The notes beneath the pieces are model-generated. The model was not told where the DNA came from, did no database searches, and was given only the letters and a program-made list of their open reading frames with translations. A stretch of 64,000 nucleotides of DNA from Anthostomella pinea (Eukaryota > Ascomycota > Sordariomycetes > Xylariales > Xylariaceae), in contig CAUWAG010000006.1 in assembly GCA_963556695.1 (NCBI GenBank), forward strand, positions 744,001 through 808,000, read 5' to 3'. The translations under genes were made by a program, and so were the position numbers. Below are positions 43,302-55,460 of this stretch, one piece after another. Within the stretch, counting starts at the first letter, position 1, and each line of letters starts with the position of its first letter.

Positions 43302-46300
43302 TCAACCGCTGACGTGCCTTGTTCCGCTCGCGTCGATTGCCATTTTCGACCCCCCCTTCAGCCTGCTCAGCAATCTCTTATGCCACCTATTCTTCTTCGC
43401 TTCAGTCTTCGGTGTCGCGAAGTCTGATCCCAGGTGCGAAGCCTGGCTCAACTTGACTTGCTTCTCGTCGGATGTCGAGGAATCCAGCATGGCAGCCTGC
43501 TTCTCCGCTTGGGTTGTCGCTTGGTCTGAGGGCGATTCTGAACCTCCAGGGATCCCAACCTCCTTGGCTCCCCTCGGTGCTTCGGTGACATCAGTCTTTA
43601 CCGCGGGATCTGGGGATTCCTGCCCTATGCCGCTGTCTACAGGCGTCTCAGCCGCCTTGTCAGGACTGCCTCCGCTGTCTTCTTGGGCATCCAGCGGGAA
43701 TATCAGCTTGCCATTCTCCCATTCCTTCTCGACTCCGCCCTTCTGACGTACTACTTCCATTGTTTCTTTTATTTCTTCCGCGTCAAGGGCCAAATAACGC
43801 CTCCAATTCTTTTGCAGTCTATCCAGCTCATCGTTGCAAACTTGCCAGCGATGGTTCGTTGACCGCCTGTGCCCATGACTCAAGGCTCGGAGCATGGAGC
43901 AGTCTGTATACCTCTTTTCGTTGAATTGATTTAAGGAGGTAGAATGAGAATAATGCCAACGCATAAGTGCGTTCGGATCTGCGCCTGAATTGACCATGAG
44001 ACGCATCACTGGGCAGACCGTGACCATCCAGGTCCACAGCGGCACCATGTACTCGGTGCCGGAGAATCCAGCGTTCTCTAGCGATATCGAATATAAGAAT
44101 CCGCTCCATAGGCTCTCCCCTTCATAAGAGCATGTCGCGTCGTGTCCATTGTCCAATAGTAGCTTTACAACACCAACTGACGGCCTATGGGGTCTCTGAG
44201 CTGACCTGAGAGGCACGAGGGCATACGCTAAAAGTGGTAGCCCTTGCTTTTGAAGAACCCCCCGCCCTTGCTTGGATACCACGTCTTTGACGTAGAGTTC
44301 GAGACCGTAAGACACAGCAAAGGAGATGAGTGAGCCGTGAGTGTTGTCCCATAGCCTCGTTATCTTCCCGCGCATGTCGGGTGGGTAGGGATCGTAATTG
44401 TCCAGGCTGAACCAACACGACCAGTGAGCTTGAGGATCACAAGCTATGGCATTGTGAGTACTGCCAGGCTCAGGTAGTGTCGAAGAAAATGGCCCTTCGC
44501 CCATGAGATGTTTCGTCATGGCCAAGTCGAGTTGGCGAAGTAGAATGGAGTGCGGGTTTTTGACAACCCGTTCTGCGGCCTCAGCTCTTCCACCAACGTA
44601 ATGCGCAAGCTTGAGTATAGTTGCACAGGTGGAGCTCGGGCTTGCCCGACAAGTCTTAACAACAAGAACTGCGCTTCGAAGGAGACATGGTAGAGGCTCG
44701 AAGGCAGAGTTGCAAGGCCCCGAGACAAAAGATTCCCAAATATGATCTTGCTGGAGAAATTCGAAGACGGACCGGTGGAGGAAGCCTACTTTCGCAATCC
44801 GATATTCGGTGGATAAATCGTAGATGTCTGAGTGTAAGGGGTTCCAGTTCCCGAGACTACTCTGATTGATCTGAGAGGACCGTACCTCAACCGGCCCCAA
44901 ACATCGGCTCTTTAGACGCGCCTTCATCTCTTCAACCTTTTCCTGAACTTCCTCGTCCTCAAGGGGGCATATGTCTGTGTGGTTTACAGTATCATCGTCT
45001 GCCTGTTCCGCGAACCATAATCCGAGTGCACTTAGTTCCCAGTTACCGTAGGTACCTTGAAAAACTAGAGCCAACAGTTGAGCTGTTTGCCGGCGATAGT
45101 TGGGCTCGACGCGGAGCAACATGGCCTCATATAAGGCATGGAGATCCGAGGGAAGCTCTGAGAGGCGCTGTTGTTGCAGGTCTTTGAGACTGTCGCCTTT
45201 ATCGAGTCCGAGCAATACCGATTCTGCAACAAGTCGAACCCATAAGAACACCCCAGACGACTGATCCACAAGCGCGCTCAGCAACTCTTGAGCATTTGCT
45301 GGATTTCTTTTCAGAAGAGTCCTCATCCTTGCATTTTTCCCCAGTCGTTCCGACGCATAATTACTGATATCGTCATGCGTCAACTCGTGAATTCTCAGTT
45401 TTCGATATTGATCGTACGCAATCTCAAATTCCGTCAACGGGCGACTTGAGATGACGACTTTTGACATTCGAGTGACCACCGAGGGACAGTGTCCAATTTA
45501 CCAGATCCGAAACGTGGGTCATAGAGACTTTTGGATCGAATTCGTCGAGCCCGTCCACTGAGAGAAAGAAACATAGTTGAGGACTGCCGAGTAACAAATA
45601 CTTGAGAGCTCTCTTCAACTCGGGCAGAGTCGGGTCTGGACTGACCCTCCCGTCCAATGCAGCTCGAAAACGGTCTTTGAACGCGACGGGTATTAGGTCT
45701 CTCCTCTGATCCAGCAATGAATGCAGTATTGATCGAAGTAGCCCAACCTCGGACTTCTGCATGTCGGACCCGTTGTAGTAGAAGTAGAACGAAGCCTTTA
45801 GCATGCATCTTCCTGCCGTCCAGCCGTGAAGAAATGCTTCGGTCCGTGGATCCTCGTTGATGAACTTCATCAAAGTAGATTTACCACTGCCTGGTTTTCC
45901 AGTAATCCAATAGCTGGTCGCGTCCCCTTCGAGAAAGTCCACGAAATTGGACCATGTCTTTCCGCTTACCCTGGGGTCTTCGTATATCCATTGGAATGTC
46001 TTCTTGTAGGCTTCAGAGATGCTTTCCTGGCGGTCTGCGATGGTAGAGTACCAGAGACAATTCAAAATCTTATCCTCTGCTGCCACTCTTTCCTCTTCGC
46101 TGGTTCCATTGAGTGTCTGGAAGCCTGGTGACATCGGGCTTGGTGATCTGGATATGGCGAATGCGTTGATGCCATCGCGAAGTTGGATGCCCAGACTGAC
46201 GAGCTCTCGGTGCCGTTCCTTGCCAGACAAATCCGCATCTGTGAGCCTCTCAATCATGTGCTTGCTGTCTTCCCGAGACTCGGCTTGACCGTTTGCGACC

Positions 46301-47130
46301 TCCTCCAAGGCCTCCAACATGCGGCGTTGACTGTCATTGCTGGACTCGCTGACTTTCTTCCTGATGCCGATGAGAATCCCGAGACTGATCTCGTCTCGGA
46401 TCCCATTTAGCTTCTTTTCTGTTTTTTGGATGTCGTCTGCATCCCACATGCCACGAGCCACGGCTTTAAAGCTTTTCCATTTGGACTTCCCGTCCGTGGC
46501 GACCTTGTTCAGGCTCTCAGCTCGTTCTCTGCCGATCTCAGCCGCTCGAACAGCAAGCTCTCTAAGTTGCTACTCTGTCGTCAGAACACGTCTCATAGCT
46601 CTGACAGTTCATTGAGCCTCAAAGCGGGCTCACTATATGAAAGAGACTAACCTCTTCATCAGGATCCAGCGTTGGCTTCTCCCCACTCCTATCGAACTCG
46701 TCCAACTGGTCCTCCAGACTTTGAGTCGCGATCTGGACACTGTCTGCGACGGTCGCAAGGTCCACATTCCGATCCGTTCCGCCTTGTCGATGAACCTGCT
46801 TCGCTTCCGTCACGAAGTCAATAGAGAAGACGACGAGCTTCAGCACGCTGCCTGCGATTGAACAGCGTGCGCACCTGCAGTTGCTCGAGCCTTTCCTTGA
46901 TGAGTAGATTGAAGTGCGTCGCCCAGTTGAGTAATAAAGCAGTCGAAGAGCCACCGACTCGAAGATTCAGTAGTATAGTTAGAGGTAACAGATCAGGATG
47001 ACGAATCGAGACTCTCGAGTTCAAGTGTCAGAGTGAAGCAAACACTGATTAAAGCACCACCGGCAGCGCCTCTTCGTGTGCGAGAGGCGATGAGCTGCTT
47101 CGGTTGTATAACTTCTGCCAGAGACATCAT
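43302..47130 (-). CDS. NACHT-domain STAND protein (NLR-like), apparent frameshift
   Basis: Proposed exons on minus: 47046-47130, 46652-46854 and 46569-43302, about 1184 residues if one extra base is ignored. The N-terminus is a fungal STAND-type helical domain (SVLKLVVFSIDFVTEAKQVH). NACHT follows: P-loop GKPGSGKST at about 320-328, Walker B LSVDGLDEFDP at about 432-442, sensor-like VVISSRPLTEFE. The long C-terminal half has no clear repeats, and the tail is acidic, Pro/Ser-rich, with a basic end (KKNRWHKRLLSRLKGG). Between Walker B and SSRP the frame changes by one base in a TTTT run at 45459-45462 (plus-strand numbering), where AAAA should be AAA. This is either a sequencing homopolymer error or an inactivating insertion. 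The first exon is a model, not certain. Role in non-self recognition is inferred. Confidence 0.75.
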
Positions 47131-47209
47131 ATAGCCAGTGTTGGAAAAAGAAAACCACTGTGATCAGTGTATTCATCAAGTCGAGCAAGTCGACCAATTC
47201 GAAAAAATT

Positions 47210-47470
47210 GATAAGTTTAAGTCAGTAAAGTTTAAGCTACCTTGTTAACTTTAATAAATCCGATATATTTTATTTTATAGGTCTTTTAAATAATTCCTAA
47301 TTATAACTTTAAGTATTATAAAAGGAATACTTTTATTATATAAAATATATAGCTAATAACTAACTGCGCATTATTTTAATTCAATATTAAACTAGCGTTA
47401 ACCGTTTTAAATAACCTTAACTTATTATATTTTCTATCATTATTAATCTATCGGTATGAAATAAAAAGAT
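47210..47470. other. AT-rich block
   Basis: A/T-dominated sequence without coding potential, directly left of the pogo element at 47473. Likely RIP-mutated. Confidence 0.65.
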
Positions 47471-47472
47471 TA

Positions 47473-49332
47473 ACGTAGGTCACAAGCGAGCGGCAATTAC
47501 AAGCGAGCGGCAACTTTTCACCAGCCACCCAACCTTTCAATCAAGGCTCCTAATTGATCAACCAACAATAATGGCATTGCGTTATAGCGAATCAGACTTA
47601 CAGCTTGCTGTCCAAGCTAAGCGACGCGACCCTCATATTACCATTGGCAAGCTTTCTAAGACTTTCCATGTCCCATATAATACCTTGAAGGCTAGAATCG
47701 CCGGCCGACCATCACGACGCGATAGCATGCCTAATTCTTTGAAACTTACGGTTTCTGAAGAGAATGCCAGTTGTTCCTTCATAATCGACCTGGATGCGCG
47801 AGCATTTCTGCCCCGGTACACTTATGTTGAAGATATGGCAAATCAATTGTTGGCGGCGCGCGGGGCTGGACGCGTTGGAAAGAACTGGACGGCGAACTTC
47901 ATCAAACGTACACCAGGCCTCCGGACGCGTTTTCATCGGAGGATGGACTACGAGAGGGTCTTGAACGAAGATCCGGACGCGTATTGCGCGTGGTTTCGCC
48001 AAGTTGCGGCGGCAATCGCGAAACATGGTATCCAAGACGCGGATATTTACAACTTCGACGAGACTGGGTTTATGATGGGCATTATTGGGTCCGGCATGGT
48101 CATTACAAGCGCCGAAAGACGTGATAGGCCTAGACAAGCCCAGCAAGACAACAGGGAATGGTCTACAGCAATTTCTGCTGTCAATGCTGATGGTTAGGTG
48201 GTCCCGCCGTTCATCATTCTACAGGGCAAAACCCACCTCGCGTCATGGTATCGCGACACGACATTACCACGCGATTGGAAGGTGGCCGTGTCCGATAATG
48301 GGTGGACTACGAACGAGATTGGGTTGGAATGGATTTGGCATTTTGACAAGTATACCAGACCGCGTATGACTGCCGGTAAACGCCTCCTCATCCTAGATGG
48401 TCACGAAAGCCAACATTCCCAGATCTTTGAGAGATATTGCCAGAACAACAGCATTATTACCCTTTGTATGCCTGCCCACTCGTCACACAGGCTCCAGCCT
48501 TTAGATGTCAGTTGTTTTAGCCCGCTCAAACGAGCGTACGGTCGCATGATTGAGGATCTCATGCGGCGTCATATAACCTATATTTCGAAAGAGGACTTCC
48601 TTACAGCGTTTTGTGAAGCACACAACGCTGCTATGACGCCAGGGAACATTCGAGCAGGTTTCAGTGCCACTGGGCTTGTTCCTTTTGACCCAGAAAGTGT
48701 CATTTCGAAACTGGATGCTGTCGCTGTCGTACGAACACCGTCGCCAGACCCCAATCTGCCACCCACTACTTGGACTTCAAAGACGCCTACCACCATCAAC
48801 GAAGCGGTCAACCAATCGGTTCATATCCGAAATCGAGTCAGAAACCACCAGGGAAGCTCACCTACATCAATAATTGATGCGTTGAGCTCGTTTTCAAAGG
48901 CTACATACGGTCTTATGCACAAGGTCGCTTTGGTTGATTCCCGGGTCCGCGAGCTAGAGGAGGCCAATTACTTACTAAGTAAACGCCGGAGGACAAAAAA
49001 CAAACGTTTAGTGAAAGGAGGAGTACTTTCCGTTGAAGATGCAGTAGGTCTCCAGGCTGTAAAGGATGGTGGTGAGCTGGCAAGACAGGAAATGGGTGAA
49101 GGTAGTCGTCGTCCGAGGAGGGCGGCAGCGCGTGAGCGACGTTGTGGCATTTGCGGCAACACTGGCCATAATGCGCAAACTTGTACAATAGAGATAGAAA
49201 CGTCTGAAGAAGAAGAATCCGATTGATTAGATTGAATTAAATACGTTGTGGTCGAGTCATTTGACATGTTGGTTAGAAGATTGGTGAAAAGTTGCCGTTC
49301 GCTTGTAATTGCCGCTCGCTTGTGACCTACGT
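47473..49332 (+). mobile_element. Pogo-family DNA transposon, nearly intact copy (family P1)
   Basis: Perfect or near-perfect inverted repeats of about 50 bp (acgtaggtcacaagcgagcg at the left, inverse at the right), each containing two copies of aagcgagcggcaa-like sequence. TA at 47471-47472 and 49333-49334 is the target duplication. Length 1860 bp. It carries a transposase frame with one stop. It is the best-preserved copy of the family also present at 544-2402. Confidence 0.92.
47571..49226 (+). pseudogene. Pogo-like transposase, one in-frame stop
   Basis: A 551-codon frame (MALRYSESDLQLAVQAKRRD to SEEEESD) interrupted only by TAG at 48195-48197. Order: Psq-type helix-turn-helix (about 1-50), CENP-B-like DNA-binding part (about 60-125), DDE domain with NFDETGF, LLILDGHESQHS and HRLQPLDVS, a basic coiled C-terminal part, and a CCHC knuckle (CGICGNTGHNAQTC). 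All three catalytic Asp are present. Pogo enzymes cut and paste the element at TA. The stop sits between the first and second catalytic blocks, so a full enzyme needs read-through. It could be a single G-to-A change of a Trp codon. Confidence 0.9.
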
Positions 49333-49334
49333 TA

Positions 49335-49660
49335 TTGGGTTTTAAAAAATACTTAAGATTTACATTATAATAATTTATTATTTTCTTTTTAAATTAATTA
49401 TAAATTGAGCTTAAATTAAAGAATGTATAAATTATTAAACTTTGTAATATAAGTAAAAAAGTTGTATTTCTTAATCCTTCAAGTATAATTAAATATATCT
49501 TCGTCTAATAAATTATTAGCGTTTTTAAAATTAATTATAAACATGTTTTTTAAACATGTTTTTATAAGGGCTTTTAAGTTTTTTTAAATAATAATTAATC
49601 GTTAACGTAACTAATGATAATAATACTAGTTTATAACTTAATATATACCGTATCTGTAAG
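49335..49660. other. AT-rich block
   Basis: A/T-dominated sequence between the pogo element and the retrotransposon; no genes. Confidence 0.65.
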
Positions 49661-49794
49661 ATCCATGCGATTCCAGCTTGCAAACTATCTATACCAGAAC
49701 CCACATATATGATTAGATAAGAGATTAGATACCGGGTTGCGAGGTCACTTAGCCAGACCTTCAGGTCCAGCTAGACTTCCAATCCAACCCATCA

Positions 49795-50037
49795 TGTCAC
49801 GGGCTCCGGTACGGGCAGTATAGGCGATCGTATGACAGTTTATTCTCTACGGTTCTGGCAGGGTTACAGATAACTCTATTGATAGAACATAGCTCGAAGA
49901 GCTACAATTCAGGTTCAGGCGGGAACAGTAAAGATATCATCAGTTCTCAGGTCCACATTGGTCCACCCGGGCCGCCGACAGCTGGCGCCCGGGGTCCCTC
50001 CACTTCCTGCCCATAGGCAAGGTCCAGCGCCGTGACA
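49795..50037 (-). repeat. 3' LTR
   Basis: 243 bp, TGTCAC...GTGACA ends; nearly identical to 55461-55703. In the element's minus orientation this is the 3' LTR. Preceded by the CATCA target copy. Confidence 0.95.
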
Positions 50038-50103
50038 GTACTCCCCTCTCCAGGCAGAGCTCCGATGACGCGCCTAGCAGGTTCACAGGCTTCCAGTTTA
50101 TCC

Positions 50104-53100
50104 TTATAACAGAGGTCCAGGTCCGGGCTTGTTCGGGTACTGGCGATGGAAGTTATTAACAACCTTCTGTGCATTCTCGAGCCAGGCAGCAGGGGACTCC
50201 GTGGGCTCGTTATATCCTTCCCACTTAACAGTATACTTCAGGTTAGGCCTTTCTCCACGTCCTTGGCGATCCCAGCGGGAATCAAGTATCTCTTCTACAG
50301 TCCATTCTTGCAGGCCGTTTACTTCGACGGGGGGTGGCGGTTCTTGTTGTTGTCCAGGCTGCGGGTCGGCGGAATTAGGTCGCAACAGATTTATATAAAA
50401 GACAGGATGTATTCTTATGGACGCAGGCAGCTCCAGGCGGTAGGCGTACGGGCTAACAACCTTAGTTATTTCCCACGGGCCCAGGTTCTTCCAGTCCAGC
50501 TTCTTTTGGGGGCGGGCAGTCTTGATGTTCCTTACGTCTAGCCAGACCTTCTGACCGACGTAGAATCTGCGGGCAGGTCGGCGTTTCCGGTTGGCATACT
50601 CCTCGTGGCGGGTTTGGGCGATGCAGATCTCAGACTTCAGGTACTTGTGTACAGTGGCCATCTTCAGGGCGACCCCCTCGGCATCCTTGGCGGCAACACG
50701 GCATCTGGGTAGGGCAGGTTCGAATCCGAAACGGGGGTGATATCCATAATTCGCGAAAAAGGGCGTGGTTTTCAGGCTCTCGTTCAGTGCGTTGTTGATC
50801 ACGAATTCGGCTAACGGTAGCCAGCATACCCAGTCGTCTTGAAGGTATGATACGTGGCCCCGCAGGTACTGTTCCAGGAAGGAATTGGCAATCTCGGTCT
50901 GCCCATCGGTCTCGGGGTGGTAGGCGGTCGACAGCAGTGCGGTGATTCTCAGGCGTTTGGTCAGATGCTTCCAGAAATCGGATACGAACTGGGGTCCTCG
51001 GTCGGATACGATGGTTCTGGGCAGGCTGTGCAGTTTCCAGACATACTTAACATATAGGCGGGCGACTTCTTCAGAATCGCAGGTTCCCTTACAGTGGATG
51101 AAGTGCTTCATCTTGGTCAGGCGGTCGATAACTACCAGGATCGCGTTGTAGCCGTAGCTGTCGGGCAGGTGCGTAATAAAGTCCATCGAAATATCTTGCC
51201 AGGCTCTCTGGGGAATCGGGAGGGGTCTCAGGACTCCTTGACGGGCTTCTCTCAAGGCGGTAGTCCTCTTGCAGGTATGGCAGTTGCAAACCCATCGTTC
51301 GACATAAGACAACATACCAGGCCAGTAGTATTCTCAGGACAGTATTTCGTATGTACGGGCTCGACCCATGTGGCCGGCGACAGGGCTAGCGTGGTACAGG
51401 CGTAAGAGCTCGGCATGCAGCCTTTTGTTCGCAGGGACATACAAGCATTCGCGGTAATACAAGTGTTCTCCGGACAGTTCGCACTCGGCCAGTGATATCT
51501 TGCGGTGGCGAGACTTCTTTTTCTTTAGGGCTCGGACGATCGACTGTAGTTCTTTGTCTGTGGTGTATCCTTGGTTGAAAAGGTCCTGGATCTGGGGAGG
51601 TAGCAGCAGTGCAGTTCTCTCGACGGGCAGTGCAGGCCGTGGTGGTTCCAAATCGGGCTGTGGTCGGTGGTCTGGAGCTCCAGGTCCACGGAGCTGGCTG
51701 CGAGTGATCGGGTACAGCTTCAGGATCGGGTCTGCGAATCGTACTTGCTTGGCGGTGCGGGCTGGTCCCGGCACGGGTTCTGGCACAGCAGGCACTGGTT
51801 CAGGAACCTCAGGAGTCTGTGCTGGAGTTGGCGGCAACTCAACGGGCTGGTCTTCCGGTTTCCTATTTATAGGTAAGAAATCGTCAAGGTTGGCTCTTTT
51901 CAGCACTACCTGACTCTGGTGTAATAGGCGTTTATCCCCCTCTTTAGACAGGTCCTCTGACCTCCTGGTCAGAGCATCCGGCTTCGCTCCTTGCTTTCCG
52001 GGGCGGTAGACAATCTTGAAGTTAAAACGGGACAGGAATTCGGACCATCTGGCTTGGCGACGGTTCAGTAATTTCGTTATTGTGAAATACTCTAGGTTCC
52101 GATAGTCGGTAATAACCTTAATCGGGGAACTTGTCCCCTCCAGCTCGGGTCTCCATTCTTCGAAGCAGCAGATAATCGCCAGCAGTTCCTTGTCATAAAT
52201 TTCGTAATTACACTCTGTCATTGAGTGTTTTTTCGAAAAGAAAGCTACTGGCCTCAGGATTCCATCGTCCCCATACTGGGACAACACTCTGGCGGACACG
52301 TAATCAGACGCGTCGGTCTCTATGATGATCTCTTTTTCCCAATCGAATGGGGCCAGGACAGGCGCTGTGGTAAAAGCGTGCTTTAGACGGTCAAAGGCAG
52401 TCTGGCAGGCCGGGTTCCAATGGAAATGCATCTCTTTTCTCGTCAGGGCTACCATCGGGGCGATGATCTTCGAGAAATCCTTCACGAAGCGTCGGTAAAA
52501 GTTGCTGAATCCAATAAACGCTTGGACATCTGTCAGGCAGGACGGGGATTGCCAGTTCTGAATGGTCTCAATCTTCTTCGGGTCCATACGAATCCCATTC
52601 TTCCCGACAATTACACCCAAAAAGGTGGTCTTATCCTTGAAGAATTCGCACTTCTAGATCTTAGCGTATAGGCCGGCCTGTCTCAGGGACTCTAATACCT
52701 GGCGGACGTGTTTCAGGTGCTCTTCTCGGGTACGGCTGTAGATCAGGATATCGTCCAGATAGGCAGTGCAAAATACATCCAGGTACTCTCGCAAGGTATC
52801 GTTCATGAACCTTTGGAAGGTTGCGGGGGCACCAGTCAGTCCAAAGGGCATCACTAGGGACTCGTACAGGCCAAAGCGGGTACGGAACGCGGTCAGGTAC
52901 TCTTGTCCTTTCTTCATACGGATGTTGTTGAAAGCAGACACGATATCGATCTTCGTGAAGTACTTCATTCCTTTCAGGTTGTTCAGAGATTCCTTGGTGA
53001 AGGGCAGCGGATATCGGTCCTTAACAGAGATGTTGTTCAGTCCTCAGTAGTCGACGCAGAAATGGAGGCTTCTATCAGCCTTTTTAACAAATAGAACCGG

Positions 53101-54120
53101 GGAGGCGGCAGGCGACGAGCTGGGACGGACGAACCCCTTGCGCAGATTCTCTTCCAGTCATTCTTTCAGTGCGAGCAGTTCATTGCGGGACATGGGGTAC
53201 AGTGGTCCAAATGGGGGCGTCTTGCCATCCTCCAGGCGGATATCATGATCATAATCCCAGTGCGGGGGGAGTCTTTCGGCTTCCTTGGGTGAAAAGACGT
53301 CGGCATAATCCTCTAGTTCCTCGGGCAGCAGGTCTCGGGGCTCCGGCGGGCTGGCATTCTGTAGGTACCGGTTGATATCATCGATCGTGACAGTAAAGAG
53401 CTGGCAGTTCCTTTGGCTGTACATCGTACAGGCTCTCAACGATACTCGGGCAATATCCAAATGCTGCAGCTCAGGCGGTCGGTGAGGCAAGTTGTGCGGT
53501 CGGGCCTTGGCAGGGATGTCATACAATGCTCGGATCTTCGTCGGGCGGGCGGGAGTATTGCAGTGTTTCCAGCAGTATTCGCTGTCAAAAGTGAAAGTAT
53601 GGCTCGCAAATCCAATCTTCGGGTTGTGCTTCTTTAGCCAGGGCATTCCTAGAATAACGGGGTAATGGGTCAATTGGGTCACGAAGAGCTTGATCTTTTT
53701 GCAATGGTCTTCAGTTCTCAGTCGGGTCTCGATATAGTGGGTGATCATTCCACTCTTGGCGTCTCTTCCATCGAACACTTCTAATCCGAATGGTTTCTTT
53801 AGTTTCTTTAGGGGTAGCTCGTGGCTCGCGGCCCAGTTCTGGTCTACGAAGCCTTTTCCTTCGGCTCCGGTATCGGTCATAGCGTAAGTCGGGAGCGTCT
53901 TGCTTCCTAACTCCAGGGTAACAGGTAAAATTATCAAATGGGACCTCTGATCCGTTTCTTCTTGGACAGAGACTCCCTTGGCGGCGGCAGCAGATAGTCA
54001 GACGCTGGCAGCGGTTCTTAGGCGGCGCTCCTTCTTGGGAGCCTGGGTGCGGCTTAACCCAGACTCACTCCATTTGTCGAGCTCGACGGGCTGCGAGGCG
54101 GGCTGACAGATCGGACAGAA
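50104..54120 (-). pseudogene. Chromovirus pol (PR-RT-RH-IN-chromodomain) with nonsense codons
   Basis: The frame runs from about 54118 to a stop at 50104, in the -1 frame relative to gag. Protease has the DTGAEG active site (about 53865). Reverse transcriptase has the [12 protein letters not shown] block (about 52755). RNase H starts [12 protein letters not shown]. Integrase has an HH-CC zinc region ([15 protein letters not shown]) and Asp/Asp/Glu blocks ([29 protein letters not shown]). It ends with a chromodomain ([17 protein letters not shown]). Stops interrupt it at 53998, 53158, 53044, 52654 and 51334 (lowest plus-strand coordinate of each). Each fits a C-to-T or G-to-A change from Arg, Gln or Trp codons. 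No frame-changing indels were found. Confidence 0.92.
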
Positions 54121-55418
54121 TCAGGGCTATCAGAACGGTGGACATAGCTGGCACAGAATTGACAAAGTTGGGACGAGGGGCGAGTATCAGGTTCGGGGCA
54201 GGCAGCGACGCGATGATCCTTGGAACCGCAGCGGAAGCATTCTCCGCGCTCTTTCCTTCCACCGGGGGCGAATCTTTTCTGGGAGCTCAAGTCCATAGGC
54301 TCTCCTCCATTGGCAACGGGCGAAGCAGGTCGGGGCGCTCTCCATTCTCTCTTAGACTGGTCCGGGCTCATGGCAGCGGGTTGGCGGGGGACAACAGCGG
54401 CGGCATAACTAATAGGGGTTTTGGCAGAAGTGACGACACGGTTCCGGGAGACTTGCTGTTGGTATTGGTGGAAGCGGTTATCCAGGGCTTGCAGGTGGTT
54501 GGCGTAGTCTCTATATCTCCGAGACGGGGTCGGGCTATGTAAGAGCATATCCTGAAGTTCGCGAGATATGCCTTAGAACAACAATGGGGTCAGGGCATCC
54601 TCGGGCATCTCTCCTTCCAGGACCAGGCGTTGAAATTCGGAAAAGAAGGTGCTGAAGTCCTGGTTCTTCTACTTCAGCTGGTATAGCTTATTCTGGGCAT
54701 TCTGAATACGGTCGGGGTCTCCAAAGGCGTTCTCCAGGTAGGCAAGCATTTCTGGGTAATCAAGGAAGTCGAGAACTCTGTAGCGGGTCTTCAACAGGAT
54801 CAATTCGTAGGCTTTCCCGGTCAGACGTCCGGTAACATAGGTCAGCCGGGCAGTAACGGTCAGGAATCGGTCAGCATTGGCGGTCATCTTGCCATAGATC
54901 TGTTGTGTGAACTGGCAAAGGTCGCTTCGAGAGCCATCGAATTCTTTTGGGTCAGGGATCTTCTCACTGAGATAGGAAGATCCGGAATGGACAGGAGGAG
55001 CAAGCGCAGTCGATCCCGGTGCAGAATCTGCAGACTGCTCAGCCAGGGGACTCGGGGTAGCGGCAAGGACGGGTCGGGGAGTCTGTATAGCAGGCGTGGC
55101 GGCGTCGAGCAGGCGGAGTTTCTCAACCTCCAGATGGGTAATTTCTTTCTGGAGAAGGGCAGTATCTTTTCAGTACTGTTGCTTTTGGTATTCGATAATT
55201 CCTTCTTGCTTGGCAATAATTGATCAAAGGGACTGGAGGGAGTTATCGTGGTCAGATTCAGCGAGGCGAAAGAAATCCTTCTTTTCCTTCAAGGCGGCAG
55301 CGTAGCCATTGATATGGCGTAAGTATAACAGTCAGTCGGACGGGTTATTGGTAACATGAGCAACAAGCTCTTCTGGAGAGTCCGCTCCTAAAGGCGGTTC
55401 AGGCCGCTCCTGGGACAT
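54054..55418 (-). pseudogene. Chromovirus gag with nonsense codons
   Basis: Starts at the ATG ending at 55418 (MSQERPEPPLGADSPEELV). It has a coiled N-terminal part, a capsid-like middle (PDPKEFDGSRSDLCQF to AYLENAFGDPDR), and a CCHC knuckle (CFRCGSKDHRVAAC) near 54230. It ends at TAA 54054, beyond which pol continues in the -1 frame. Nonsense codons lie at 55332, 55224, 55170, 54669 and 54573. All can come from Trp, Gln or Arg codons by one transition. Confidence 0.88.
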
Positions 55419-55460
55419 TCTCGCGGTAGATACGGCGCCTATAGGGTAGGAGCTACGTAA

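Noticed and set aside
54138..54542. Plus-strand frame opposite gag
   Set aside because: Antisense shadow of the gag frame, which has a zinc knuckle and continues into pol.
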